Assembly (NCBI GenBank): GCA_030867875.1
Contig: JAOWCC010000238.1
Coordinates: 1-64,000, forward strand
Source of the DNA: Actinernus sp. WN-2022
Lineage: Eukaryota; Cnidaria; Anthozoa; Actiniaria; Actinernidae
DNA: 64,000 nt
Reading direction: 5' to 3'
Each line of letters starts with the position of its first letter. Positions within the stretch are counted from its first letter, which is position 1. The position numbers were made by a program, and so were the translations under genes. This document shows, one piece after another, positions 11,236 to 22,849 of this stretch. The notes beneath the pieces were generated by a model. That model had not been told where the DNA came from, searched no databases, and worked only from the letters and a program-made list of their open reading frames with translations.

Positions 11236-12784
11236 CTACTTTTGTTCACTCGTGTTCTGACTCATTTTAGATGAGATCAACTGTGTGTGCGTACTGTCGC
11301 ATCTGATTGTGCGTTGTAATTGGGAAACACGCAGTATCTGAGATAGTCCGCGTTACAAAAAATATGCCGGAGTTCAAGCTGCGTACAGCTTCTTGTTTAA
11401 ACATGGTATCCCATTATTTACAATCAATGCACCTCCAGAGAGAAATGTATTTTAGCCATGTATTACACTTTCTTAGTATCCAGAGAGCCGTTTAACAGTT
11501 GTGATGACCCAAAATGCTCCTCACTGTATCTTAGAACATGAACTAAATGTTTCCGAGGAAAATGTACATGTACTCAGATCACATGAGTATTTGCACCCTT
11601 TGGGCCTTTGACTCGATAACTTATGTATCCATTCTCAGTACTTTCATGTCTGAGTCCTGTATTTTGCATTCTTAATAAAATGCCTGGTTTGGCCACTTTT
11701 ATATTTCAGGTCTAGAAAAGCTGAAAGGCAATAATAATCCCCAGCCAAGTTTACTGAATAAAATTTAACACCCCATTTCCAATTTTAGACATATTAGTTA
11801 TGGATAATACATGTACCATAGATTGAAACCCCAAGCTTGTGAAAAACCTGATCAAAATAATTTAGCTGATGCATGATCACAATATTGTGGTGGGAAAATG
11901 TAACTAAAACTTGGAAACGTAAATGAAAAAAGGGAAACTCCAGTTCTAAAAACAATAAAAGTCATTTATATAAGGAAGGGTTTCTTCGTCAACCCAGCTT
12001 ACTGCTAGTTTTTGTCTGGCCCTGGAGTTTTTTTAAAAATTCACACTGTGTTAATACATTATTTCCACAGGAAACCATTCAAACGTATTTGCTTTTGCTT
12101 GTATTTCTGTTCTTTTTTTAATCCACCGAGCTCTTGCATTTCTTTTGCAAAGACAATTCATTAACTGTTATGATAGTTACATTTTCATTTATTTCAAGGC
12201 ATGTACTCTTTGTCTTATAACACAAAACACACAGGCATGAAAAATACAGTCAGTTTTGAAGATAAGGGAAATGCTAGTGTGAAATAACATTTAATGCAAG
12301 CAGTGACACAAGCAAATAAAATGCCATGTGCTGAACTTGTTTACAAAAAGCCTTGTTGTAGTTTGGATAAGGATTAAAATGCCACTTTAAAGCAAGTTTC
12401 ACTACTATACAATTTATTTATTTTATATCTATTTTATTTCAATTTTATATATATTGTAAGAGCACTGAGACTTGCGTTAAGTGCTCCTAAACATATTATT
12501 ATTATTATTATTACTGACTAGCTGGGTTAAGCAGCTGTATATTTTATCCTCAAGCATGCAGATCTACAAAATGATTAAATTATGCATGATATATGAACTC
12601 AACCCAGATAGCCAATCACTTTCTTACGATGCTCCAATAATTTATAATGTAAATCATCAATACTCTAACAAAAATACTACTTACATCAACAGAACAGTTA
12701 GCCTGGTTATAAGGAGCCAATCAAACTCATACACTTTCTTAGGATGCTCCATAATTTATAATGTAAATCATCAATACTACTTAC

Positions 12785-12913
12785 ATGTACATGTACATCA
12801 ACAGAGTTTGGCCACCTGTGTTCTCCAGTAACAGTGTTGTAGAAGAACAAAGTCTCACCAAACTTGCACTTGTATTCATACCACTTACAATCCTCAGTTG
12901 CCATCTCCATAAT
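12785..12913 (-). CDS. WW-domain-like internal exon (block A)
   Basis: On the minus strand, an acceptor (CATTACAG, AG at 12,914-12,915) is followed by a 43-codon open exon and a strong donor (CAT|GTAAGT). The peptide runs IMEMATEDCKWYEYKCKFGE, then TLFFYNTVTGEHRWPNSVDV. Two tryptophans spaced W-x22-W with G, FFYN and TGE between them fit the WW-domain pattern, which binds proline-rich ligands in known proteins. The final WxxP is replaced by WPNS, so the assignment is tentative. Block B retains the same exon in frame, differing by a 6-bp unit near the donor. Flanking exons of a complete gene were not found, so this may be an orphan exon of a partly duplicated gene. Confidence 0.5.
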
Positions 12914-13762
12914 CTGTAATGTATGGGACAGGAGATAATATGAGGTAGTTAAACAGGGTTTAAATTACAACAGACATGTGGTGAAGTGAACAGATCATCC
13001 AATGAGAACAGCCTTTCTGAAAAGACTTATTTTTCTTCCAAGTTTCCTGATCTGTATATGTACACTGTACAGCTTCCATTTGTGATTTTGTTTGTATAAT
13101 TGACAGACCATTCTCATGCTCATACATGATTGGATGATTGTGACAAAAGTATGCAAATACATTAAATTACGCATCGTGCTGTAAAGGGTAATGACTAACA
13201 TTCTCCCTTTTTGACTGCCAGTCAGGCAGATAAGATAAGCCCACCCCCTTTTAAGGGTGTGTGTTTGCCTTGGCACCTATATAGTTGATGTGTTTCTGTG
13301 GAATGTTCATAGTTTTACTTAGTTTGTTCAATAGTCGTGATAACTTCAGTTCTTAAGCTCTCGGCTCAATTAACTGTCTACTGGTTTTTAAATTGAGTAG
13401 GTGCAGTGTACATGATATTTTTACATAGAAATATGTATATTTGGTATATCTAAATTTTGGGATTTTCTGGTGTAATTCAAGTTAATACAGCAACATTTTG
13501 ACATAATTTGAATGTTGTCTTCTGGAGCTCACTCATGACTCTCCACTGAAAAACAATGTTTGTTATTGATGACTATTAAATCTAATGCTGTGTTTGTTTG
13601 CTGTATGTAAATTGTATACTACTGCCAAATAAAGTACGAGATTTACGAAATACTGTACATCAATCAACTCGGCAATGTTCTATATGTTAATGGCATAACT
13701 AATATCAGTTATTAAGGCCGATATTCCTGTCCGTAAAATTCTTCTGAATTTCATGGCTGCTA

Positions 13763-13872
13763 CCATCTTGGATCTTATGACGTCACACGGTTGTCCCTAT
13801 TGTTACACAACAAAAGAGCTATTGTTGTCTGACAATAGTGGCAACACTGTGACGTCATAATATCCAAGATGG
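13763..13872. promoter_or_regulatory. Hairpin with mirrored YY1-like and CRE-like sites (block A)
   Basis: An inverted repeat of about 40 bp per arm. The left arm reads CCATCTTGGAT, TGACGTCA, TTGTCCCTATTGT; the right arm reads ACAATAGTGGCAA, TGACGTCA, ATCCAAGATGG. Each arm therefore holds an AAGATGG core (YY1-type) and a perfect TGACGTCA (CREB/ATF-type) site. Motif identities are established knowledge; regulatory activity is inference. A MITE is the alternative reading. The copy in block B is at 59,022-59,132. Confidence 0.55.
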
Positions 13873-14475
13873 CGACACACAGGACAGAAAAATTGGTACA
13901 ATTTACGGGAAACAAACACAGCATTATAGTTAGGTATCCATAACAAACCATGAGTGCAAATAGTGCTGTACAGGGGAGATTATCTTTAAGTTTAAAAGGT
14001 ATTTGCCTGTTTGGGTTACCACGAGACACTCGCACTCGCAGAGTATGTCGTTTTTGACCCGGGTTTTTGGTCAAGCTATTTTCTCCAAAACGATGAGCTC
14101 GACCTAACAGGGTCGAAAGGTCGTGCTTGTCGAGTTGTAAATGTTTAATTACCAATTTTTTGTTCGATCATTATTCGATTTTCGAACGGATCGAACTCGC
14201 GCGCTAAACTTTTATCCACGAACTGAGTCTGAGACTGAGTTTGATTATAAAGTACGATCGATGACGTTTCTCAGTCCAACGCCAGGCATATAAGTTACAA
14301 CGACCGATCAACTTCGGAGTTGCCATTAAATTCCACTCAGTAACATCTTCTAACATGTCAAATATGATAGAAAAGCACTTACCAAACAAATATACTTGTA
14401 CTTGTAGCGAACTCTCGCCCAGTGGTAGACTGTACCACAGGAAGCCCGGCGATTGATAAAAGTGTACCGTCGCTG

Positions 14476-14530
14476 CACCGCGGCAAAACGGTATGCTCCG
14501 CTGGCCGAAAGAACGAAGGCTCTGGAGTTC
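14476..14530. repeat. CACCGCGGCAAAACGG 55-bp repeat, copy A1
   Basis: Begins CACCGCGGCAAAACGGTATG and ends GAAGGCTCTGGAGTTC. The same unit occurs at 14,766-14,820, 59,708-59,762 and 59,971-60,024, and inverted at 50,594-50,646. On the minus strand all copies are open and read close to SRAFVLSASGAYRFAAV, but the wider frame has no recognisable domain. Confidence 0.7.
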
Positions 14531-14765
14531 AAATACAAGTTATCGAGTAAATAATTTTGTAACTCACAGTGAATTAGAAATTAAGAAACCTTCAACCTGT
14601 GAAAGTCTTAGGCTTAACTTTTATATAGTTTTCTTGTTTTTTTCGCGAAACATTAACGTAAATACGCGTACGTACTGAAATTAGAAACAGGGGTGATTTC
14701 CTGTTTTCTTTTGAAAGTTATGGCGGGAAACTAGAGGACGCGCGCGCGACCGGCTCATCAAAACG

Positions 14766-14820
14766 CACCGCGGCAAAACGGTATGCTCCGCTGGCCGGAA
14801 GAACGAAGGCTCTGGAGTTC
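14766..14820. repeat. CACCGCGGCAAAACGG 55-bp repeat, copy A2
   Basis: Second copy in block A, about 290 bp from A1. It differs by very few bases (GGCCGGAAGAACG in place of GGCCGAAAGAACG). It is followed by a GC-rich stretch with CGCATGTGCGTGACGTTTTG. Confidence 0.7.
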
Positions 14821-15068
14821 CGAGGGCGTTGGTTTCGGCGGGAAGACTCGCGTGTGACCGACGCATGTGCGTGACGTTTTGCCGCTGTGTGATTGTCGAT
14901 TGCCACAGGAAACCCGGTATTTCCTGAGCATCTTTTAATATCCGTCAGTCCATGCGCGCACTGAACATTTGCATACAGAATAAACATCCTCCCTCATGTA
15001 AGGGGTACTCCCCTATATAAGGTATACGGGTATGTGCCGCGCTATAGGGTATGGTTTTCGAGGTCCGC

Positions 15069-15697
15069 GGTCTGGGATAGGGTATCTAATTTGTCCTATT
15101 GGTCTGGGATAGTGTATCTAATTTGTCCTTTTGGTCTGGGATAGGGTATCTAATTTGTCCTATTGGTCTGGGATAGGGTATCTAATTTGTCCTATTGGTC
15201 TGGGATAGTGTATCTAATTTGTCTTTTTGGTCTGGGATAGGGTATCTAATTTGTCCTATTGGTCTGGGATAGTGTATCTAATTTGTGTTTTTGGTCTGGG
15301 ATAGGGTATCTGATTTGTCCTATTGGTCTGGAATAGTGTATCTAATTTGTCTTTTTGGTCTGGGATAGTGTATCTAATTTGTCCTATTGGTCTGGGATAG
15401 TGTATCTAATTTGTCCTTTTGGTCTGGAATAGTGTATCTAATTTGTCGTTTTGGTCTGGGAAAGAGTATCTAATTTGTCCTATTGGTCTGGGATAGTGTA
15501 TCTAATTTGTCTTTTTGGTCTGGGATAGGGTATCTAATTTGTCCTATTGGTTTGGGATAGTGTATCTAATTTGTGTTTTTGGTCTGGGATAGGGCATCTA
15601 ATTTGTCCTATTGGTGTGGGATAGTGTATCTAATTTGTCTTTTTGGTCTGGGATAGTGTATCTAATTTGTCCTATTGGTCTGGGATAGGGTATCTAT
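15069..15697. repeat. 32-bp tandem array (block A)
   Basis: About 19-20 units of a 32-bp repeat beginning GGTCTGGGATAGGGTATCTA, with unit ends alternating between TCCTATT, CCTTTT and CTTTTT. Units abut with no unique spacers. The array sits inside a repeat beginning GGGGTACTCCCCTATATAAG and ending in GGTCACCGCGG. In block B the same array is present as its reverse complement with about 11 units. Confidence 0.9.
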
Positions 15698-15814
15698 TTC
15701 GGTCTGTTTCGGTTGATTTTCGAGTTTAGGTCTGGGATAGGGTATTGAAAATCGCCCTTTTAGGTCTGGGATTGGGTTAGGGTTTTGAGGTCACCGCGGG
15801 AGGGGGGGATATAT

Positions 15815-16690
15815 ATCGGTTTGTCCCGCGCGATATATCAATGATTTCCCTGAACATTCTCCGAGTCTACCAAATAACGACATTTTCTTAAGATTTCCAG
15901 CACAAAAACCTGCTGTTCTCCCGAAACAGGCATGCAAATATTACAGTCCGATGAAGCACAAACACGGGAAATCGAGTGAAATTGAAATATGCTTATTTGT
16001 GTAATTGTAACTGTATTGATTTGACTTTATTGAAGGTAATAGAAGAACATTATTTCTGCTAATCATGTTGATAAGAGGAGAGATCTTGTAGTCATTATTT
16101 CCGCCCCAAACTCTCAAACTATACACTCACAAAGAGTCCGACTAAACGACTCTTCAGTGACGCGTGGACGGTCGTCAACTTAGCATGATCATTAAGTTAC
16201 AAAACAAATTTTGTGGGTTAGTAAACTTCACATTAAAATACGAGACTAATAAGGAGCACTGAAGGAATTGTGGTAAAAATACGATCACAATTTATTTACA
16301 CTCGCTGTAGTAAACGCTCAGATTGCATTATGGTCCGCGCGCATTGATTTCTTGTGTCTTGCGCATAACCACAATGCAATTTTGTCCGCGCATATCATTT
16401 CCGTGTCCTTGAGCATGCCCACAATGCACTGCACTGACAATGCGCCAAAAAAACGGCTGCACTACACAAAGTAGTACTGCTGCCTTGCTCGCTCGCTGCG
16501 GAAGAAATAATCACACTACAACTACATAGTGTTATTTGTTAAGAAATATTTAACGGATAAAATGACTGCGCTTTTTAGTTCAAAGATAAAATTAAATTCA
16601 AGCAACATAAACCCCCAAAAGCAACACATGTTAAGTCGGCCTTCCTTCTTTTACATTCAATTCAACTAAATGCTACCGATGATTCTGGGC
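15815..16690. repeat. Duplicated unique-like sequence with a tandem pair of about 55 bp
   Basis: Matches 61,335-62,292 in block B, except for about 165 bp (near 16,050-16,215) absent from B and a MITE present only in B. Within it TCCGCGCGCATTGATTTCTT and TCCGCGCATATCATTTCCGT form two units ending in CACAATGCA. No gene is supported. Confidence 0.6.
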
Positions 16691-16722
16691 AAATGTTGAT
16701 CTCTCGACTTCTTTGACTACAA

Positions 16723-17172
16723 CCACAGGCAGCCCAAGCTAATGATATTTACAAGGAATGTATGGCAATTTTTTGAACAAAATCTAAAACTGTACTAAAA
16801 TGATCAACAAAGTCATGAAATCTTACCTGTGTGTTGTGAAGTTGTTCCATTTCATCACTGATGTGTTTATTTCTGGTTTGAGGCACTTCCGTGGTTTTTT
16901 AGTCCCCTATATAAATATTGAGAAGGCAGGAAACACGAGTCGCCATTAGTCCATGTGGCGACTCTTCGAGGCCTCGTAAATTCTTCGAAAATCAAAACTT
17001 TCAGCTTTTTACCTCCAGGACCCTTTCTCTCATTCCCCTAGCACTCATTTGATCGATCCATCGCTTATTTCCTCGCTTTGTAGGAACTCAAATTCGACGG
17101 TTTCTGCAGCCAACCTAGCATGTACCGATCCTGGGTTCCGTCAGTGTAGCCTTAGTTCATGGGCTGCCTGTG
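16723..17172. mobile_element. CACAGGCAGCCC-terminated TIR element carrying an exon end
   Basis: The left end CCACAGGCAGCCCAAGCT (16,723-16,740) and right end GGGCTGCCTGTG (17,161-17,172) are inverted repeats. On the minus strand a frame reads EVPQTRNKHISDEMEQLHNT then Q and stops at a CAG|GTAAGA donor (exon end 16,827), facing the left terminus. The element at 52.7 kb has the same termini and a related exon end (ELPQTKIKHNSDEQEQLLNT). An in-frame TAA lies just upstream here, so this copy may be dead. No clear target duplication. Confidence 0.6.
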
Positions 17173-17399
17173 CTTAGTTGAACGTTTTTTCTTCGGGAAC
17201 AGTGACCAACGAGTGCCGGAGGAATCCGACACCCTCCTCGTGTTTTTTTCGAGGATATTGATTCCACCGTTCAGCGATTGGTCGATTGAGAACAATGACT
17301 TCGTTCTACGAATCTGCACGTACAGGAAATTACAGCTGAAGCGAACAAGAGACTCTTCTACCTGCGCGAGTGCAGAGTCTAGGCAGCCCACTGAAGTTG

Positions 17400-17690
17400 G
17401 TCTCACTATGTACTGTTCTAAAATAAGATCACTGTTAGAATACGCAGCCCCCAATATGGGGCGGACTGCCTATTTACCTTGATGCGGAAATTGAAAGAGT
17501 TCAGAATAGAAGTCTAGCAATTGTAGGTCTCCCCAGAGACCCCTTAAGTAGCTTAGTATTAGGCGTGATAGGGCCACAATGCGTGAACAAGAGCGTCTCC
17601 TAGCTGACAAACAACATCCTTATTATAATGTCATCCATACAAGTAGTGTCGAGCCTCGATACAGCCTCAGGTGAGCCGCGCAAATAAGCC
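17400..17690 (+). pseudogene. LINE reverse transcriptase C-terminal fragment
   Basis: Broken frames on the plus strand give GLTMYCSKIRSLLEYAAPN, then after a frameshift LDAEIERVQNRSLAIVGLPR, then MREQERLLADKQHPYYNVIH. The order (S.LEYA.P, then EIERVQ.R.L.I.GLPRD) is typical of the region after the catalytic core of CR1/Jockey-type non-LTR reverse transcriptases. There are at least two frameshifts. It is absent from block B. Confidence 0.65.
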
Positions 17691-17694
17691 TAGC

Positions 17695-18480
17695 ACCACT
17701 TTTCATTTAAAACTGACTACAATCGAAGTTCTAATAAAAACAAATTTTACTCTAACTGTGAGCCCATGCAAAATTCTGTTCTTTAAAATAAAAAGTATAA
17801 ATAAATGAAAGGAGCAGCCAACAAATACTCCAGTTTGACAGATGGCCTATTTTATGCACAAAACTCACAGATTTAACGCAATATAACCTTTCCACCATCT
17901 TCGATGGAAGACATCTTTGATGGAAAACAAGACTTGCTCCCATCAATTCGAGACGCACCTCATATACATATACAGCTAACCCACAATTAAAATATTTCCA
18001 TGAAAAACACCGCAAGCAAAGTCCCCATGTATCTCCAATCCAAGCCACGAATTTGTTGCAAATTCCCCCAAAGTCCCCAACGCCGCACCAACAGCCCGGG
18101 TCACCCCTCGGGTTAGGGCATCAAGATTGAAATGCATTTGGAGACTGAGAAACAGCATTCTTGATTTCGAGCGGCTTATGAAAAGTTCGTTCAATTTCAA
18201 CTAGAGGGACGTAAAGGTGAACGAAAAGAGAGATGTGATACATATTCGCTTCACTGCTTAGTTGGTCGTAAACAGCGAGTAAACAACAGCCAAGTGAGAA
18301 AGAGAGTACGACAAGAAGTCACCTATACCCTGGTGCCAGAGCTGAGGGGTTTTCTCGGTTGCTTAGAGAACAAGAGAGATATTTTTCCCAGTTGATGATA
18401 TCCTCTAACTCTGCTGCCGGCTTATTCATGGTAAACTTTTCTAAGTATATACATGACCTTCAAATCTGTGAAATCTATTA
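17695..18480. other. No supported gene
   Basis: Short overlapping open frames occur on the minus strand between 17,750 and 18,200, but no domain, splice structure or conservation supports them. The segment is missing from block B. Confidence 0.4.
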
Positions 18481-18482
18481 TC

Positions 18483-18830
18483 GTGGTTTTCTTTCTCTCC
18501 TCTCGATCTGTAGCCTTTCTTTGTCTCTGAGCAACGGAAAAAAACTGATACCACTGTCAATCCGTCATATAGATATCTTCGTTAAAATATTTAAGAAACG
18601 ACTATAAACTTTCTTGCTTTTCGATGTTGGGACGACAAACTGACGGTGACGTTTCTACTTATCCACTCTTGTTGATTGAAATTTCTAACTCAACCCCTCT
18701 CCCCTAGCAGTAAATAACAGTCAATCAAAGAAAGCTATAAGGTAATTAAATATTCCTCCAATCAGGAGGAAGGGACAGATCTTGTCCTTAGTTCAAATAT
18801 ATTGGCGCGGTACGATCAGTCAACGGCCGC
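18483..18830. repeat. Sub-block shared with 62,320-62,672
   Basis: Nearly identical to block B from TCTCTCCTCTCGATCTGTAG through GGTAATTAAATATTCCTCC. In A it is separated from the neighbouring shared sub-blocks by 1.8 and 2.0 kb that B lacks. Non-coding as far as visible. Confidence 0.75.
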
Positions 18831-19040
18831 GGGCTACCAGAGGCATTCTTCTCTCTTCCCTTCTCACCGCTTCGCGGCTCGCTGATCGCCGCTTCGCGGA
18901 TCCGTTCTCTGTTCTCCGACGGAAGAAAGCCTCCGGGACCACGGTAACGTTTAGCGTCATCGCATGGTCAACATTGCTGTGGATTTCACGAGGCGCTAGC
19001 CCACAACAAAGTTTGATCATGAGATGACTACAAATGTGGT

Positions 19041-19223
19041 AAATAAGAGGACATGCCACGGGGAACTATCGTAAATTAGTTTTTTTACAACAACAAACAA
19101 GAAATAGCCAAGCGGAAGCGCATTGAAACCGATGGAAATTGTGAGAGAAAAGTGATTCTAGCGCGCTATCACGTGATCTGTGGCGCGAGCAATGACGCAA
19201 TACGTGGTATGTCCTCTTATTTT
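19041..19223. mobile_element. 183-bp TIR element ending AAATAAGAGGACAT
   Basis: AAATAAGAGGACATGCCACG at the left faces CGTGGTATGTCCTCTTATTT at the right. The same terminus, ATGTCCTCTTATTTACCACG, occurs alone at 32,984-33,003. Non-coding MITE-like unit. Confidence 0.6.
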
Positions 19224-19789
19224 CAATGGCAATAAGCCAATCAGATAACGAGAAACTGAGTAATTCATTTTCCTGGAGGGGCTTACTGTTGCGTTATGGG
19301 GGTGTTTGGGGAAGATGCCACTCCAATGGCGTGAGTCACCACTGGTACGGGTGTTGTTGACGTTGCGGAGAACTACGGGAATTCCATCCAGAATGCTTCA
19401 CACACCAGGTTGTTCATGCTGTAAAAGATTCGGACGTTTTAGGGAGCTCAAGTTCAAGTTATACACACTTCTTTAGTTTACAATTAATGTTTGAATATAA
19501 CAAAATAAATAGTAGATAATTACATGTGGTAAATTGATAAGTGTGTAGTGGTCAAAGGAGCAAAAGCTTTCGAGTTGCCAACTACCATGTGCAGTTCATC
19601 AGCGCGGTAAACAACGAAGACCCAGAAGCTTTTACAGCACAAAAAGACTGTACTAAAACGTTTTCTCTGGCATGGCGAACAATTTCGTACAGTCAGCGGT
19701 TGTCATTGCGGGCGCGTACGTGAAAATCTATTTTTAAAAAGAAAGCCGTTGATGAGTTTTTATAGAATGAGGAGAGGTTACATGGACAT

Positions 19790-19983
19790 CGACAGTCAAA
19801 ATGGCGGACGAGCTGCTGTTTTCAACGTCCTGCGCGAAGGGAAATGTAACAGCTAAACGAGTCGGGTCTGTCCCTTTAAACTTTGTAGGTTTGGGAAGGA
19901 GAGTTTTGGCGTTAAAATGCAGTTATTTACAGGGAATTTGGAACCACCAAAGCAAGTATTTCAACTCGTTTTTCTGGCGTTAG
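19790..19983 (+). other. ATGGCGG-started open frame, doubtful first exon
   Basis: AAAATGGCGGACGAG at 19,798 opens a 60-codon frame (MADELLFSTSCAKGNVTAKR and on) with no recognisable domain. The AAATGGCGG start resembles promoter-proximal YY1-type sites seen elsewhere in the window. I see no second exon. Kept only as a candidate. Confidence 0.2.
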
Positions 19984-20344
19984 AATCTACTTTGGTATCT
20001 GCAGAACAGATTCAAACTTGTGGACCTCAAACATGAACTACTCGGAAGTCTTTGTGATTGAGCTTTCTGACTGGCCTTTACAGTATTTAACAGAAGATGT
20101 ATGGCGGCTCTAGCTAATTTGGGTCGTTTTTTAGCAGAGCATCGGGAACCGGTCTAATCATCCACAACTTGTTAGCAATCATAGTCGAGGGCAGGAGCAG
20201 GCATGATAACTGAATTTAAAACTTGTGGACCTCAAGAAATATAAATATTAAAGCAGCAAATTGGAAAATTGCGAAAAGGTAAGCCTTGTCTTCACTGTTT
20301 TCACTAATTTTGGAACGACGTGTAATGCATTCTACGCATGCGCG

Positions 20345-22650
20345 GCGGCCATGATGTACGATATTGTTCGCCATGGGACTAGGGTGTCTTGAACGCCCAT
20401 ATCATATCGAACTAGACCCCACGGTCCAACCAGTAGTAAGTACTCCGAGGAGAGTCCCGTATTGAATACTGGACAGAGTTAAGAATCATAATGCTCTCGA
20501 CGACCAGTCAAGGCGTCATTGTTCCAGTTGATGAGCCCACGGACTGGGTCAACTCGATGGTCGCTGTCGAAAAGAAAACACGGAAAAACTTCGGATCTGC
20601 ATTGATCCGCGTCCGCTGAATAAGGCAACCAAGAGAGAACACTATTACTTATCGAGGAGATAACGACAAGCTAAGGGGAGCGAAGTATTTCTCAACCCTA
20701 GAGGCGCGATCAGGGTATTGGCAGATACCACGTTTGCAACGCCCTTTGGCCTATATAGTTTCACTCGAATACCCTTCAGCATTCACAGCGCACAAAAATT
20801 AGTCTTTCATAAGAGACTGCATGAACTTCTCGATAACCTCCCAGGAATCGAGATAGATATCGACGACATTCTCGTCTGAAGTAGAACCCCAGAGCAACAC
20901 GACGAGACTTGAGAGAACGCTATAGAGGGCCACCTGAGACTTAACCCTGACAAGTGGAAGCTCAGGCGTCCCGAGGGTTTGTACATTAGCCATGTACTCT
21001 GAAGAGAATGTGGAAGCCAGACGCTTCCAAAGTGGAAACCATAACCAGTATGCCAGCTCCAGAAGACAAACACGGTATACAGCTACTTGGCATGGTCAGC
21101 GACGTGGTCAAGTTCGCCTCCATTATCTCAGGTGTCAGAGCATCGCTACGCGAGCTGCTCAAGAAGGAACTCGCGTGGCAGAACGTCATGAACAGTCACT
21201 CCCTGATATCAAGAAGCTCTTAACGGAAACGAGCCCCGGAATACTGAAGTACTACAACCCAACGCAGCCAGTGCAGTTGCAGGTAAACGCGTGTAACTGA
21301 ATGCAGTGTAAAACACAGGATGGATCACCCTGAAGCTGATTGCAGGTACACGCATATCGAAACGGAACTGCTAGCTGTAGTGTTTGGCTTTGAATGTTTC
21401 TACCAGTACGTTTATGTCAAGCAGGTAGCGGTCGAGGCGGACCACAAACCATTGCTGCTTCGTTTAAGTAGGTTGGATTAATGGGAGCTAAATAGCCGAC
21501 TAGCTCGTCTAAAGAGGTACTACATAGATATCAATTACAAACCGGGAAAGTAGCTCTACACTGCAGACTGGCTCTCAAGAGCACACCTCCCAACAACTGA
21601 CACGGAGGATGAAGAGCTAGTGAAATGCGTCATTCAGTCACAGCATTAGTGACCAGAAGATAGCAGAACTTCAAGGAGAGATATCAAGTGACGCAACGAT
21701 GATAAAAGGCTACACAGGCTGACTTAACCATAAAGTGTCCCAGTTTAGATTCGTGAATACTGGTCCAGCAAAGACGAACTCTCTGTTATCGACGGCTTTA
21801 AAAAGGCGAGGCAATCGTAGTGCCTCAAGCACTCAGAAGAGGTCCTGAAGAAGATACACGAAGGACACCTAGTCATCGAAAGAAGCAAACTTCGAGCCCA
21901 CTATTGGGAGATCGCTTCTCTACGCTGTAAAACTACAGAATGCGTAGTCAAGAAAATTAAACCGATCTTCTTGAGACACGGGGATAGCGGAAATAGTCAA
22001 GTCGCACAATGTGCCACAATACAGTTCCGTTAAATTTGCAAGGTTTGCTGCGGATTGGAATTTCAAGTTCGTAACAGTGAGTCCCACTGAGTACTCGCAG
22101 TCTAACGGCCTCGTCAAAAAAAACCGTACAGACAGCCAAAAGAACGATCGAAAAAGCCAAGCGTGCATGACGGCAACGATCCCAATCTTGCCATTCTTGG
22201 GTAGCGCAACACACGAGTGGATAATTACAAATCTCCTGCACAGTTATCCATGGGTAAACGTCTGCGCGTACTTCTTCCCTGCACTACGAACTACCTGCTT
22301 CCGGAGAGTCCTAGCTACCAGGAGACGCATACGCGACGGCTCAGGAAAAAGCAGAGCATCCAAAAGGCGTCTTACGACAAATCAGCTGTCACGTTGTTTC
22401 CCCTGAAGATGGGCGAGACGGTCCAAATGAAGCAGGAAGGGGATTGGAAACCTGCAAAGGTTATGGAACCAGCAGAGACACCCCTGAGCTATATTGTTGA
22501 GCAGTCTACCGCCGAAATCGCAAAAAAACTCTTACACCGTCTTCATTGTTACGCGAAGGTGCGAGATCAAAGTCGCGACGCATGGTTTGCATTAGAGTTC
22601 CGTCAATCGCGCAAAGTAGGAGGGGTAATTAACTGTGACGGCGGGACGTG
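20345..22650 (+). mobile_element. Dead Ty3/gypsy pol (RT, RNase H, integrase), block A
   Basis: Recognisable pieces appear in pol order in scattered frames. RPYHIELDPTVQPV (about 20,393) is the pre-RT segment. FATPFGLYSFTRIPF (about 20,733-20,777) is RT core. IEIDIDDILV (about 20,846-20,876) contains the catalytic Asp pair and is followed directly by TGA. YTHIETELLAVVFGFECF and DHKPLLLRLSRLD (21.35-21.48 kb) are RNase H. PQYSSVKFARFAADWNF (about 22.01-22.06 kb) is the integrase core, where the expected SDNG reads SHNV, so a catalytic Asp is lost. A C-terminal segment (GETVQMKQEGDWKPAKVM) lies near 22.41-22.47 kb. Many stops and frameshifts; not functional. Gag and protease are not seen upstream. 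Confidence 0.85.
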
Positions 22651-22783
22651 AAAAGTATTCTCTCGTCAAATCCTGTTTATTTTATTATTCGCCTTTTGTT
22701 TTTTTTCTTAATCAAGTTTTCTAACAAAATAGGATAAGTACAGAGTTCCGTTCAGGTCCGTTCCGTTTACTTTCTTACGTGGT
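22634..22783 (+). repeat. Possible gypsy LTR start
   Basis: A purine-rich AGGAGGGG just after the integrase end is followed by TGTGACGGCGGGACG, a plausible LTR start. About 150 bp later TTACG meets TGGTGACAGACGATGG, which resembles an LTR/primer-binding-site junction. The same series occurs at 63,790-63,945. No second LTR was located, so the call is tentative. Confidence 0.35.
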
Positions 22784-22849
22784 GACAGACGATGGCCAAT
22801 GTGTGTCTGACTGCGCGCATTTTTGAAGTCGTTCTCGACATATTGGCTA

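Noticed and set aside
15069..15697. Regular 32-bp repeats suggested a CRISPR-like array
   Set aside because: Units are contiguous with no unique spacers, the sequence is eukaryotic, and the array is inverted in its duplicate.
15770..15790. GGGTTAGGGTT as an interstitial telomere repeat
   Set aside because: Only about two units, embedded in the array-bearing element; also present singly at 53.3 kb.
22011..22651. Two overlapping ORFs (131 and 144 codons) as host genes
   Set aside because: Both are frames of the decayed gypsy integrase and its C-terminal region.
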